A stretch of DNA of 64,000 bases from contig NZ_CP140098.1 of assembly GCF_034440735.1 (NCBI RefSeq), forward strand, positions 122,001 to 186,000, in the 5' to 3' direction. Positions 19,158 to 29,187 of the stretch are shown piece after piece (position 1 is the first letter of the stretch; each line of letters starts with the position of its first letter). Position numbers and translations under genes: made by a program. The stretch is from Deinococcus sp. AB2017081. Lineage in GTDB: Bacteria > Deinococcota > Deinococci > Deinococcales > Deinococcaceae. The notes beneath the pieces are model-generated. The model had not been told where the DNA came from and ran no database searches. It saw nothing but the letters and a program-made list of their open reading frames with translations.

Positions 19158-19512
19158 GGAACACTCCGGTGAAACCGACGTCGGCGGCGTGCCTGAGGGG
19201 TCGGCCCGGAAACCCGCGCTGCGTCTGTATGAGAGTGTAGTCGAAAATGTCAGCTTTGTGAGTTCTACATGGCAGTTTGATGTGAAGTGGTTTCAGATGG
19301 ACAGCTCCGAGTCGTGCGTGATGGCACGTGCACCCGACCCACCGACCGGACGACGGATGGCGTCCAGCTGGCCTGAAGACGCACGCGTCCGCCACGCTCA
19401 GGCAGTTCACCCGGTCGTGCTGGCGGGGATGTCCACCCCCGGCGGGGGCCTGGACGGTCTGGCGGCGCATGCACCGGAGCGGATCCAGACCCGGACTGAT
19501 ACCGTCCCACCT
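19158..19512. other. Intergenic region between the N-oxygenase cassette and marR
   Basis: About 355 bp between divergent genes. A TACACT on the minus strand (19234-19239), 76 nt before the N-oxygenase ATG, is the best -10 candidate for the cassette, without a convincing -35. The AT-richer stretch 19225-19310 probably holds the control region. From 19320 to 19500 I see no gene and no clear structure. Confidence 0.4.
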
Positions 19513-19575
19513 GTTGACATTGACAACGATGTGTCCTCGGCCTATGGTGCCCACATGACTGTTGCCACTGACAAC
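19513..19575 (+). promoter_or_regulatory. marR promoter with two operator-like sites
   Basis: -35 TTGACA (19520-19525), 17-bp spacer, -10 TATGGT (19543-19548), then ATG at 19555, six bases later. GTTGACATTGACAAC (19513-19527) covers the -35, and GTTGCCACTGACAAC (19561-19575) lies in codons 3-7. Both are imperfect forms of the palindrome GTTGTCA-n-TGACAAC. A MarR dimer bound at both would block the promoter, so autorepression is likely. Confidence 0.7.
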
Positions 19576-20037
19576 GGTATGCCGGCGGTCACCGCCTCCG
19601 GCCTCCTGCTGCGCGATGTCACGCGGCTGTTCCTGACCCTGCAACAGCGCAATTTTGCGTGCTGCGACGTGCAGAGCGCGACCCAGTGCAGCATCCTGAC
19701 GACCCTGCTGCGCGAGGGCGATCAGACGCTCAGTGCCCTGACGCGCCGCCTGAACCTCGACAAGGCGTGGCTGAGCCGCAGCACCGACGATCTGGTGGGA
19801 CAGGGACTGATCGTCAAGGGGCCGCACCCCACGGATCGCCGGGCGCTGAACGTCACGCTCACCGACGCCGGGCGGACGGCCGCCGCCGACCTCGACCGCA
19901 CCCTGAACGCCCAGGCCGAACGGGTGCTGGCCCGGCTGCCGGAGCACGACCGGCCCCAGGCCCGCCGCCTGCTCTCGGCGCTGGCGGGGGCCCTCCAGGC
20001 CGAACTGGACGGCGACGACAGCGGGTGCTGCCGGTGA
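19555..20037 (+). CDS. MarR-family regulator of an arsenic-type operon
   Basis: 160 residues from ATG 19555. Winged-helix core: '[20 protein letters not shown]' , '[20 protein letters not shown]' (recognition helix) and the wing '[14 protein letters not shown]'. Cysteines at '[16 protein letters not shown]' (about 36-47) and the C-terminal 'DSGCCR' are unusual for MarR and could bind As(III) or another thiophilic metal, replacing the ArsR that normally heads such operons. The next gene starts in its stop codon (GTGA overlap), so it is the first gene of the operon. Metal sensing is inference from cysteines plus neighbours. Confidence 0.85.
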   Translation: MTVATDNGMPAVTASGLLLRDVTRLFLTLQQRNFACCDVQSATQCSILTTLLREGDQTLSALTRRLNLDKAWLSRSTDDLVGQGLIVKGPHPTDRRALNVTLTDAGRTAAADLDRTLNAQAERVLARLPEHDRPQARRLLSALAGALQAELDGDDSGCCR

Positions 20038-21020
20038 CGGCCATCCTGCTGGCCCAGCCGGGCGACCGCGCCGCGCTGGAGGCCCTGCTGGCCGAGCTGA
20101 ACCTGCCCTCTGCCGGCCTGGACGGCACGGAACTCTGGGTCGCGTCGGATCACGATGCCCTGCTCGGAGTGGCCGGGCTGGAGGTACACGGCACCGTGGG
20201 CCTGTTGCGCTCGGTGGCCGTGTCTCCGGTAGCCCGCTCGCGGGGGATCGCCGCCGGACTCGTCGCGCACGTCATCGAACAGGCGCGCGCACGTGGCCTG
20301 AGCGACCTGTACCTGCTGACCACCACCGCTGCCGCGTACTTCCCCCGCTTCGGGTTCCGGCCTCTGGCCCGCGCCGCCTCCCCTGCTGCCCTGAACGCCT
20401 CGCGCGAGTTTCAGGACGCCTGCCCCGCCTCTGCCGCCCTGCTGCACCTGCCCCTGAAGGAGACGACGATGACCGCGACTGCACTTCCCATCCCCGGCAC
20501 CCAGGACACCACCCGCACCGACGCGCTGCTGGACACTCTACGCTGCCCGGACAGTCGCCCGCTGGAGTTCTGGCTGCACGGCGCACCGCTGGTCAGCCCC
20601 GGCTACCACGTGACCGAGGTCAAGGCCGTGAGCATCGAGGCGATGGACTGCGGCGGCAGGGCCGCAAGCTGGCGCGAGACCGTGATCCAGCTGATGGACG
20701 GCAGCCCCCAGGAGGCCCGTGAAGGCTTCATGTCGACCGCGAAGTTCCTGGGTATCTACGACCGCGTGGTCGCCCGCGTGCCCGTGCGCCCCGAGGCCGA
20801 GGTGCGCTTCGAGTACGGCACCGCGACCAGCCCGGCCCTGCAATATCACGTCTCGCACGTGGAGGAGCAGCCGGAGCGGCTGATCGTCCACCTGCGCACG
20901 CCCGGCGTGCAGTGCAAGGCCGGGGACGCCTGCGGGGTGCCCGCCGAAGCGGAGGCCCAGGCCGATGCCTGCGCTCCGGGCAGCGGCTGCTGTGGCCCCC
21001 AGGTCGTCCAGCTTGGCTGA
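20034..21020 (+). CDS. ArsN2-like GNAT acetyltransferase fused in frame to DUF6428 protein
   Basis: 328 residues from GTG 20034 (overlaps the marR stop). Residues 1-145 are a GNAT acetyltransferase of the ArsN2 type ('[20 protein letters not shown]' acetyl-CoA loop, '[20 protein letters not shown]', '[16 protein letters not shown]'); relatives are tied to arsenic, and ArsN1-type enzymes acetylate organoarsenicals. Residues 146-328 are a DUF6428-type domain found in ars operons ('[20 protein letters not shown]'), ending in a Cys-rich tail (CKAGDAC...CAPGSGCC). There is no stop between the two. AAGGAG at 20457-20462 precedes an in-frame ATG at 20469, so the second protein may also be made alone. 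Confidence 0.8.
   Translation: MTAILLAQPGDRAALEALLAELNLPSAGLDGTELWVASDHDALLGVAGLEVHGTVGLLRSVAVSPVARSRGIAAGLVAHVIEQARARGLSDLYLLTTTAAAYFPRFGFRPLARAASPAALNASREFQDACPASAALLHLPLKETTMTATALPIPGTQDTTRTDALLDTLRCPDSRPLEFWLHGAPLVSPGYHVTEVKAVSIEAMDCGGRAASWRETVIQLMDGSPQEAREGFMSTAKFLGIYDRVVARVPVRPEAEVRFEYGTATSPALQYHVSHVEEQPERLIVHLRTPGVQCKAGDACGVPAEAEAQADACAPGSGCCGPQVVQLG
20457..20471 (+). promoter_or_regulatory. Internal ribosome binding site inside the ArsN2-DUF6428 frame
   Basis: AAGGAG six bases before ATG 20469, in the same reading frame as the upstream acetyltransferase. It looks like the original start signal of a separate DUF6428 gene whose upstream neighbour lost its stop codon. Confidence 0.65.
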
Positions 21021-22164
21021 GGCCCGGCGTACCGGCGTCGTCTGGACACTGGCCCTGCTCTCCACGGTCGGCTACGGAGCGCTGTACTACGCGCAGCCGC
21101 TGCTGGCCGTGGCGACCGAGGCCCAGACCGGCTGGACACGGGTGCAGACCGGCGGGGCCTTCACCGGGGCGCTGCTGGTGACCGCGCTGCTCGCGCCAGG
21201 AATCGGGCGGGCACTCGACCGGCACGGGGGCCGCACACTGCTGAGTGCCGGGGCCGGGCTGGGGGCCGTGGCCCTGCTGATCCTGGCGGTCACGCCCCCG
21301 TTCCCGCTGTTCGTGCTGGCGTGGCTGCTGGCGGGCGTGGCGATGGCCCTGACCTTCTACGAGGCCACCTTCACGGTGCTCGCGCAGGCGGTGCCTGCCG
21401 CCGTCCGCACACGGGCCACGCTGCATGTGACGCTGGTGGCGGGACTGGCGAGCACCCTCTTTGTGCCCCTGACCGCCTGGCTGCTGCAGCGCGGACAGGT
21501 CGGGGGCGCGGCGACCGGGCTGGCGGCGCTGCTGCTCGTGGTGGCCGTGGCGTGCTGGGTGGGACTGCCGGCCACGGGCGGCCGGGAACGCGCCACCCCA
21601 CTCCCCTTCACGCCAGACGCGACCTTTGCCCGGCTGGGGGTGGCGTTCACACTGGCGCGGGTGGTCACGGTGGCGGTGGGCCTGCAACTCGCGCCGCTGC
21701 TGCTGGCCGCCGGGCATCCCCCCGCCCGCGCTGCATTCCTGGCCGGGCTGATGGGTCTGGCCGCCCTGCCGGGCCGCGCCATCTTCGTTCCGCTGCTCCG
21801 GCACCTCCCGCCCGCGCCGCTGACCGCCCTGCTGCTGGGTGGAGTCGGCCTGTCGGCGCTATTCCTGTTACGCCCACAGGGGGTAGAGGTGGCCGCCCTG
21901 GGCGTCGTGGTCTTCGGGCTGTGCAACGGAGCGCTGACCCTGGCGCGCGCAGAACTGCTGGCCGGACGGTACCCGGACACCTTCGGCGCGGCAAACGGGC
22001 GGCTGTCCCTTCCCGTGAACCTCGCGCAGGCAGTGACGCCGCTGGGGGCGGGCGCGCTGTACACGCTGGGAGGCAGCTACGCGCCGTCGCTGTGGCTGTG
22101 CGTCGGCCTGAGCGTGGGCGCGGCGTGGGTGGTTACGGGCAGGCCGGATCTCAAGAAACCCTGA
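20965..22164 (+). CDS. MFS efflux transporter of the arsenic-type operon
   Basis: 399 residues from ATG 20965 (ggagg 10 nt upstream, overlapping the previous gene by 56 nt); a TTG start at 21013 coupled to the previous stop would give 383. About 12 membrane segments. The loop '[18 protein letters not shown]' after helix 2 is the MFS signature (DRxGxR). '[19 protein letters not shown]' in helix 4-5 is notable. Position after ArsN2 and DUF6428 suggests export of an arsenical (As(III), methylated or acetylated), as MFS proteins such as ArsK or ArsP analogues do elsewhere, but the substrate cannot be read from sequence. Confidence 0.82.
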   Translation: MPALRAAAAVAPRSSSLAEARRTGVVWTLALLSTVGYGALYYAQPLLAVATEAQTGWTRVQTGGAFTGALLVTALLAPGIGRALDRHGGRTLLSAGAGLGAVALLILAVTPPFPLFVLAWLLAGVAMALTFYEATFTVLAQAVPAAVRTRATLHVTLVAGLASTLFVPLTAWLLQRGQVGGAATGLAALLLVVAVACWVGLPATGGRERATPLPFTPDATFARLGVAFTLARVVTVAVGLQLAPLLLAAGHPPARAAFLAGLMGLAALPGRAIFVPLLRHLPPAPLTALLLGGVGLSALFLLRPQGVEVAALGVVVFGLCNGALTLARAELLAGRYPDTFGAANGRLSLPVNLAQAVTPLGAGALYTLGGSYAPSLWLCVGLSVGAAWVVTGRPDLKKP

Positions 22165-22201
22165 AAGGCACCGGGGGATGATCAGTAGTTGACAATTTTG
22201 G

Positions 22202-22207
22202 TACACT
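22202..22207 (+). promoter_or_regulatory. TACACT -10 box of the amino-acid ABC genes
   Basis: TACACT 62 nt before the binding-protein ATG. A TTGACA at 22189-22194 is only 7 nt away, too near to be its -35. It may be part of an operator. Confidence 0.45.
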
Positions 22208-22269
22208 GGTTCGCTTCGGGCAGCTGCCTAGCCCGCGCCACCTCAACCTGCGTTACCTCAAGGAGTGCC

Positions 22270-23037
22270 ATGAACTACCGAATCCTGATCCCCACCCTGG
22301 CCCTGGCCGCCAGCATGACCGCGTCGGCCGCCACCGCCCCCACCACCCTCACGAAGGGCGTCCTGCGCATCGGTATGGAGGGCACCTACGCGCCTTTCAC
22401 GTACAAGGATGAGAAGGGCACACTGACCGGCTTCGACGTGGATATCGCAAAAGCCGTCGCCGCGAAGCTGGGCCTGAAGGCCGAGTTCGTCCTGACCGAG
22501 TGGAGCGGCATCCTGGCCGGCCTCCAGGCCAACAAGTACGACGTGATCGTGAACCAGGTCGGGATCACCGCCGAGCGGCAGAAGACCATCGGCTTCAGCG
22601 CCCCGTACGCGTACTCCAGCCCGCAGATCATCGTGAAGAAGGCCGGCACCTTCGCCCCGAAGACCCTGGCCGACCTGAAGGGCAAGCGCGTCGGCGTGGG
22701 CCTGGGCAGCAACTTCGAGAAGCAGCTGCGCGACGCCAGCGGGATCAACGTCGTCACGTACCCCGGTGCACCCGAGTATCTGGCCGATCTGGCAGCTGGC
22801 CGCCTGGACGCTGCGTACAACGACCGCCTGCTGGTCGGTTACCTGATCAAGTCCCAGAATCTGCCCGTGCGCGGCGCGGGCGTGATCGGTGACGCGGAAC
22901 CCGTGGGCATCGCCATGAAGAAGGCCAACACCTCGCTGAAGACCGCCGTGGATCGGGCGTTGCTGCAACTGAAGGCCGACGGCACGTATGCCAAGATCAG
23001 CCGCCAGTGGTTCGGACAGGACGTGAGCAAACCTTAA
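22270..23037 (+). CDS. Amino-acid ABC transporter substrate-binding protein, cystine-like
   Basis: 255 residues with aaggag 5 nt upstream. Signal peptide MNYRILIPTLALAASMTASA. Type II periplasmic binding fold (SBP_bac_3): 'LRIGMEGTYAPFTYKDEKG' (ligand-binding strand), 'GFDVDIAKAVAAKLGLKAEF', 'NQVGITAERQKTIGFSAPY', 'DLKGKRVGVGLGSNFEKQL' and the ending 'ISRQWFGQDVSKP'. The W-F-G-x-D-V-S/T-K ending and the overall pattern resemble cystine-binding proteins (FliY/TcyA), so cystine or another polar amino acid is the best guess. Partner permease follows after a repeat-filled 217-nt gap. Confidence 0.85.
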   Translation: MNYRILIPTLALAASMTASAATAPTTLTKGVLRIGMEGTYAPFTYKDEKGTLTGFDVDIAKAVAAKLGLKAEFVLTEWSGILAGLQANKYDVIVNQVGITAERQKTIGFSAPYAYSSPQIIVKKAGTFAPKTLADLKGKRVGVGLGSNFEKQLRDASGINVVTYPGAPEYLADLAAGRLDAAYNDRLLVGYLIKSQNLPVRGAGVIGDAEPVGIAMKKANTSLKTAVDRALLQLKADGTYAKISRQWFGQDVSKP

Positions 23038-23046
23038 GGGCGGTGA

Positions 23047-23097
23047 GCTATGAGCTCTGGGCTGCGAGCAGTGAGGATGTTCCTCAGAGCTCATAGC
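23047..23097 (+). terminator. Hairpin after the binding-protein gene
   Basis: gctatgagctctg (23047-23059) pairs perfectly with cagagctcatagc (23085-23097). A third gagctcat copy follows (23101). It could partly terminate the message or protect the 3' end of the binding-protein mRNA, which is usually needed in excess over the permease. Confidence 0.6.
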
Positions 23098-23141
23098 CCG
23101 GAGCTCATGAACTGCCCGGAGGGCCAATGATACAGAACCTA

Positions 23142-23251
23142 CGCCATTCCAAGACATGCCGTGAAAGGATCGGCATGTCTTTCCATAGCTTCGGTTCCGT
23201 ATCGTGCCCATACTCGCTTCGCTCGGGCTCGCCTCCGGCTCACCCTGGTTT
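23142..23251 (+). repeat. Dispersed hairpin repeat, copy 1
   Basis: About 110 bp with stem agacatgccg (23152-23161) / cggcatgtct (23171-23180), then ttccat and a block containing cgcttcgctcgggctcgcc. It aligns almost without gaps to the reverse complement of 30537-30646. It sits inside the ABC operon just before the permease ATG. Confidence 0.75.
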
Positions 23252-23254
23252 CTT

Positions 23255-23926
23255 ATGAACACTGAACAGCTGCAACTCGTCCTCCAGAGCGCGTGGGCCT
23301 CGCTGCCGACGCTGCTGGCCGCCACGCCGATCACGCTGGGGTTCGCGCTGGCGGCCATGCTGCTGGGGCTGCCGCTGGGCTTTGCGGTGGCGCTGGCGCG
23401 GCTGTCGCGCTTTGCGTTCCTGCGCGGGCTGAGCAGTGTGTTCGTATCGTTCATGCGCGGCACGCCGCTGCTGGTGCAGATCTTCGTCATCTACTACGGG
23501 CTGCCCAGTCTGGGGATCACGCTGAACCCGGTGGCCGGCGGCATCATCGCCCTGACCCTGAACGCCGCCGCGTACCTGTCAGAGACGATCCGCGCCGCGA
23601 TCCTGAGCATCCCGAAAGGCCAGCGCGAGGCCGCGACCAGCCTGGGCCTGACGCCGTCGCAGACCATGCGGCTGATCGTCCTGCCGCAGGCGGCGCGGGT
23701 GGCGCTGCCCAGCCTGAGCAACACCCTGATCGGGCTGGTCAAGGACACGTCGCTGGTCAGCGTGATCACGGTCGTGGAACTGCTGCGCAGCGCCCAGCTG
23801 GTCATTGCCCGCACCTTCGAACCCTTCGGGCCGTATGTGGCCGCCGCGCTGATCTACTGGGCGATCAGTTCGCTGCTGGAGGTCGTGCAGCGGAGTCTGG
23901 AGCGGCGGTTCGCACGGGGGGGCTGA
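23255..23926 (+). CDS. Amino-acid ABC transporter permease
   Basis: 223 residues from ATG 23255. HisM/GlnP-type inner-membrane permease with about five helices: 'TPITLGFALAAMLLGLPLGF', 'FVSFMRGTPLLVQIFVIYYG' (family motif RGTPLLVQ), 'LNAAAYLSETIRAAILSIPK' and 'GQREAATSLGLTPSQTMRLI' (the EAA loop that docks on the ATPase), and 'LVKDTSLVSVITVVELL'. It belongs with the binding protein at 22270. No ATP-binding protein follows; the next gene is unrelated and on the other strand. A usual ribosome binding site is missing because the repeat runs up to the start codon. Confidence 0.9.
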   Translation: MNTEQLQLVLQSAWASLPTLLAATPITLGFALAAMLLGLPLGFAVALARLSRFAFLRGLSSVFVSFMRGTPLLVQIFVIYYGLPSLGITLNPVAGGIIALTLNAAAYLSETIRAAILSIPKGQREAATSLGLTPSQTMRLIVLPQAARVALPSLSNTLIGLVKDTSLVSVITVVELLRSAQLVIARTFEPFGPYVAAALIYWAISSLLEVVQRSLERRFARGG

Positions 23927-23927
23927 A

Positions 23928-24584
23928 TCAGAATCGCCCCGTCACCAGAAAGGCGGCCTGTTCATCATGCGTGGCAAAGATGTACACAGGGATGCCGTTG
24001 ACAAGAATATAATGCTCCTGCTCAATGAAATCAGGATCGCCATCGAACAGCTTGTAAGCACTCTGCTTGGGAGAGTCGCTGCTTCGGGCGAGCCTTACAT
24101 CATCCGACTCCCGGATCCGGAGCAGCAGTTTGTGGATATTTCCGTCTTCTGCACCCCAGAATTTGGTAGGCTCACCACCAATCTTGCTGAATTGATACCT
24201 ATTTGAGCGTGGCGTCTTTCCAAATATCGGCCTATGAATCAGTGGTGAAAAGACATCGGCGCTTCGAGGCTCCGCAGAGTGGAGATGAAGGCGGTAATCT
24301 TTCTGAACTTCCTGAGCCTCAGCACCAGAAATGGGAGAACTCACAGGCGTCGCCGGGAACTCCGGCACCGTGTTGCCGGTACACGAGATGCAATAGAATA
24401 GGCTCAGCAATTTACCTGGCAGCACATCACTTACATCTACGGTGAAGAAATAGGGCATAAGAGCACCGCATTTCAGGCATGCAGGACAGTGATCTCCCAC
24501 GTTCAACTGAGGCTGTCCGCCGCAACTGCCGATGATCCTCGAATCACGTGGAGCGTCGGGCTCCTGCCAGAAGACCTTGAGCAT
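23928..24584 (-). CDS. Lower-GC protein with two GGxP repeats, DUF1963/YwqG-like
   Basis: 218 residues from ATG 24582-24584 (a TTG at 24614 is possible). Two similar halves are suggested by 'IIGSCGGQPQLN' and 'FSKIGGEPTKFWG'. The first is followed by a cysteine cluster 'CPACLKCGALMPYFFTVD' and 'LFYCISC', as in YwqG/PDCD2-like proteins that may bind zinc. Base composition is clearly nearer 50% GC than its neighbours, with codons such as ATA, AAA and TTA, suggesting acquisition from another genome. Function unknown; family link tentative. Convergent with the permease, stop codons adjacent. Confidence 0.6.
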   Translation of the reverse strand: MLKVFWQEPDAPRDSRIIGSCGGQPQLNVGDHCPACLKCGALMPYFFTVDVSDVLPGKLLSLFYCISCTGNTVPEFPATPVSSPISGAEAQEVQKDYRLHLHSAEPRSADVFSPLIHRPIFGKTPRSNRYQFSKIGGEPTKFWGAEDGNIHKLLLRIRESDDVRLARSSDSPKQSAYKLFDGDPDFIEQEHYILVNGIPVYIFATHDEQAAFLVTGRF

Positions 24585-24591
24585 CGGTGTG

Positions 24592-24597
24592 ATGATA
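24592..24597 (-). promoter_or_regulatory. TATCAT -10 box, leaderless promoter
   Basis: TATCAT on the minus strand, 7 nt before ATG 24584. It supports this start over the upstream TTG. Confidence 0.5.
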
Positions 24598-24724
24598 GGA
24601 GATCCTGACCACAATCGTTATCGACCCACGACCACTCGCCTGACACCGAATCCGAACCCTCCAGCAGGAATGTGCCAGCCCTGCCCTGCACCTTCCGGCG
24701 GACGTCGCCTGAGCCTCAGGTGAG

Positions 24725-24730
24725 TACGGT
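24725..24730 (+). promoter_or_regulatory. TACGGT -10 box, leaderless promoter
   Basis: TACGGT exactly six bases before the ATG of the DUF4153 gene. Confidence 0.5.
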
Positions 24731-24736
24731 GCTCCC

Positions 24737-26296
24737 ATGACCCAGGCCGAGGCGCTGTCCCCACGTGAACCGTCCGCCACCCCTCAGGTCAGTGCGCCGC
24801 CCCGTCCGGCCCGCGCGGCGTTCCCGCTGTTGGCCGCGCTGGGCGTGGGGCTGGCCGCGCACCTGCTCACGCGCAGTACAGGGGCCGGCGTGAACCTCGC
24901 GCTGCTGAGTGCCCTGTTCGCCGGGATCGCCGTGTGGGGCACGGTGCGCCGGGGTGCGGTGCCCACGCCCGAGGGCCTGACCCTGCTGGGCGTGGCCGTG
25001 GCCTTCGGCGTGGGCTTCACACTGCGGGGCGTGCCGTCCGGGCTGGTGTTCCTGAACAGCGTGGCGATGGTCACCGCGCTGCTGCTGGGCGCGGCGTTCC
25101 TGCGCTTTCCGGGGCTGTCGGCACTGGGCGTGGGCGGGATGCTCGGTTCGGCCGTCACGGGCGGTCTGCGGCTCGTGTACGGCCCGCTGGCGCTGCTGGA
25201 ACGCTTTCCGTGGGCACGGGTGCGCCCCGCGCGGGGAGCCGGCGTGACCCGCGCCCTGGTCGGCGTGCTGCTCACCGTGCCCGTGCTGCTGGTCTTCGGC
25301 AGCCTGCTCGGCCGCGCGGATCAGGGCTTCGGGCAGATGGTGTCGCACCTGCTCGACTGGCGACTGGACGGCCTCTTCCGCGACGGGGTCACGTGGCTGT
25401 GGTGGGCGGCGCTGGCCGGCGGGCTGCTGTACCCGGCGGTCATGAGCCTGCGGCCCAGCGTGGTGCCCGACGTGCGCGTGCCCCCGCGCCTGGGGCTGGT
25501 CGAGACCGGGCTGCCGCTGGGAGCGCTGTCGGCGCTGTTCGTGGCCTTCGTGGTCACGCAGCTCCCGTACTTCCTGAGCGGCTCGGCGCTGCCCGAGGGC
25601 CTGACCTTCGCCACGTACATCCGCCAGGGCTTCGGGGAACTGATGACCGTGGCCTTCCTGACGCTGAGCGTGCTGCTGGGGGCCTTTGCCGTGACCCGTC
25701 CGGACGTGCGGGCGGGCCTGCCCTACCGCCTGCTGAACCTTGCGGTGCTGCTGCCGCTGGCACTGGTCATCCTGAGCGCCGCCAACCGCTGGCGGCTGTA
25801 CACCCTCGCCTACGGCCTGAGCGAGACCCGCGTGCTGGGCGCGGCCTTCCTGATCTGGGTCGTGCTCACCCTGGCGTGGCTCGCCCGTGGCCTGTGGCGG
25901 GCGGATGTGCGCCGCTTCGCGTTCCCAGCGCTGCTGGCAGGCTTCGTGACGCTGCTGGGCACCACCGCCATCGACCCGGCCGACCTGATCGCCCGCGTGA
26001 ACGTCCACCGGCAGGTGGCGGGCGTGACCAACGAGCTGCGGACGACGACACAGCACGCCAGCGTGTGGGAACTGCTGCGCCTGGGGGCCGGCAGCGTCCC
26101 CGTGATCGCCCTGAACCTCGATGTCCTGACCCGTGGACAGGCGGCGGGCGTGCGCCAGAACGTCATCGACACCCTGCACGACCGCCACGACGCCGCCCCC
26201 GGCCTGCGCGAGTGGAATCTGGCCGAGGCGCGGGCACACGCGCTGGTACGGACGCTGCCGCCCCGCAGCGCGAATATCGACCGCCCGTCGGAGTGA
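24737..26296 (+). CDS. DUF4153/DUF4173 membrane protein
   Basis: 519 residues. A proline-rich N-terminal tail (1-28), then about 11-12 hydrophobic segments up to residue 410, then a soluble C-terminal part of about 100 residues with 'NVHRQVAGVTNELRTTTQHA' and 'LDVLTRGQAAGVRQNVIDTL'. The strings 'VLLVFGSLLGRADQGFGQMV', 'AFVVTQLPYFLSG', 'YIRQGFGELMTVAFLTL' and 'RVNVHR' match DUF4153/DUF4173 proteins (the RQGFxEL motif is diagnostic). Physiological role unknown. Monocistronic by position. Confidence 0.82.
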   Translation: MTQAEALSPREPSATPQVSAPPRPARAAFPLLAALGVGLAAHLLTRSTGAGVNLALLSALFAGIAVWGTVRRGAVPTPEGLTLLGVAVAFGVGFTLRGVPSGLVFLNSVAMVTALLLGAAFLRFPGLSALGVGGMLGSAVTGGLRLVYGPLALLERFPWARVRPARGAGVTRALVGVLLTVPVLLVFGSLLGRADQGFGQMVSHLLDWRLDGLFRDGVTWLWWAALAGGLLYPAVMSLRPSVVPDVRVPPRLGLVETGLPLGALSALFVAFVVTQLPYFLSGSALPEGLTFATYIRQGFGELMTVAFLTLSVLLGAFAVTRPDVRAGLPYRLLNLAVLLPLALVILSAANRWRLYTLAYGLSETRVLGAAFLIWVVLTLAWLARGLWRADVRRFAFPALLAGFVTLLGTTAIDPADLIARVNVHRQVAGVTNELRTTTQHASVWELLRLGAGSVPVIALNLDVLTRGQAAGVRQNVIDTLHDRHDAAPGLREWNLAEARAHALVRTLPPRSANIDRPSE

Positions 26297-26486
26297 TATC
26301 GATTTCGATTGAATCGGTTCATGGAGCCGATGAAATCCGACCGGAGGGAGCAGGAAAGAGAGACCGGCTCCGCGTCATGGAGCCACGACTGGTGCTGTCC
26401 CAGTTGTGGCGGAATAGAGCGGAGTCGGTCTGAGCGTCGGCCATTGCGCGGATGCATTCCCGGCCCTGGCCCCGCAGCATGAACAG

Positions 26487-27119
26487 GTGAGCCTCCACAA
26501 CCCGCTCCATCTGCTGAATGCCGGACGCCAGTTCCCATCCCCACTGGCCAACGACATCGTGACTGTTGCCCGGCACGCCCTGGATCGGCAGGCCGCACAG
26601 CTCGGCCTGGATGGCGTGGACGTCGTCATGTACGCGAGTCCGTGGACCATTCCCGAGACCGGCATGGTGGGCACCGCACCGGACGGCTACAGCGTCCACC
26701 TTGCCCTGACACCGACCAGCACCCCGTTTCAGGAGGGCTGGCGGCAGGAATTGCCCGCCACACTGGCCCACGAACTGCACCACGCGGCGCGGTGGCGACA
26801 CCAGGGGATGGGGACGCTACTGGACGCCCTGGTGTTCGAGGGGCTGGCCCAGCACTTCGAGCTGACGGAACGCCGGGAGCGGCCCATCTACGCCGTACCG
26901 ACCACCGATCTCGATGCCCTGTGGACACGGGCGCAGGACGAGCTGGACGGCCCCTACGACTACGCCGCGTGGTTCATGGGCGCACCGGCTGCCGGTCTGC
27001 CCCGCTGGGGCGGCTATGCGCTGGGCTTCGAACTCATGCGGCGTGGGTTCGAAGTTCAGGGTGGAGACGCCGTGAGTCACGTCGCCACCCCGGCCGACGC
27101 CTTCCGGGGGGTGTGGTGA
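26487..27119 (+). CDS. DUF2268-type putative zinc metallopeptidase
   Basis: 210 residues from GTG 26487, a start I take with reservation because no strong ribosome binding site is present. 'LPATLAHELHHAARWRHQG' contains HExxH (HELHH) near residue 96, with 'VFEGLAQHFELTER' as the likely third-ligand Glu region. 'GTAPDGYSVHLALTPTS' is the preceding beta region. DUF2268 proteins are predicted Zn-dependent proteases. Cytosolic, no signal seen. The gap 26297-26486 upstream shows no gene; it may hold a degraded member of the dispersed repeat family. Next gene starts 17 nt downstream with its own -10 box. Confidence 0.78.
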   Translation: MSLHNPLHLLNAGRQFPSPLANDIVTVARHALDRQAAQLGLDGVDVVMYASPWTIPETGMVGTAPDGYSVHLALTPTSTPFQEGWRQELPATLAHELHHAARWRHQGMGTLLDALVFEGLAQHFELTERRERPIYAVPTTDLDALWTRAQDELDGPYDYAAWFMGAPAAGLPRWGGYALGFELMRRGFEVQGGDAVSHVATPADAFRGVW

Positions 27120-27122
27120 CGC

Positions 27123-27128
27123 TACCCT
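27123..27128 (+). promoter_or_regulatory. TACCCT -10 box, leaderless promoter
   Basis: TACCCT 7 nt before the ATG of the M24 peptidase, inside the 16-nt gap after the DUF2268 gene. Confidence 0.5.
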
Positions 27129-27135
27129 GCACCGT

Positions 27136-28365
<1,230 letters not shown>

Positions 28366-28401
28366 GCAGCCCATGAAGGCTTGCTGAAGCGTGCGCCCCG
28401 T

Positions 28402-28407
28402 TACGCT
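28402..28407 (+). promoter_or_regulatory. TACGCT -10 box, leaderless promoter
   Basis: TACGCT exactly 6 nt before the SDR ATG at 28414, so that start is preferred over the longer frame from 28381. Confidence 0.55.
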
Positions 28408-28413
28408 GTAGGT

Positions 28414-29097
<684 letters not shown>

Positions 29098-29104
29098 GCT
29101 GATG

Positions 29105-29157
29105 GCAGAGAGCAGAGGGCAGACTGCTGAATCATCTCCTGGCCCTCTGCTCTCTGC
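29105..29157 (+). terminator. Hairpin after the SDR gene
   Basis: gcagagagcagagggc (29105-29120) pairs with gccctctgctctctgc (29142-29157), a 16-bp perfect stem with a 21-nt loop; a further ccctctgcgggc copy follows. The design resembles the hairpins at 901 and 23047 (runs of (g/c)tct motifs), perhaps one type of intergenic element. Confidence 0.6.
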
Positions 29158-29187
29158 TGTCAGCCCTCTGCGGGCCGGAGGCCCCCC

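Noticed and set aside
22189..22207. TTGACA (22189) with TACACT (22202) as a sigma-70 promoter
   Set aside because: Spacing is 7 bp, far from the usual 16-18 bp. TACACT may be a -10 box without this -35.
26297..26486. A fifth copy of the dispersed repeat (gatatcgatttcg... accggagggagcagg)
   Set aside because: Only short patches resemble the other four copies; the hairpin core is missing.
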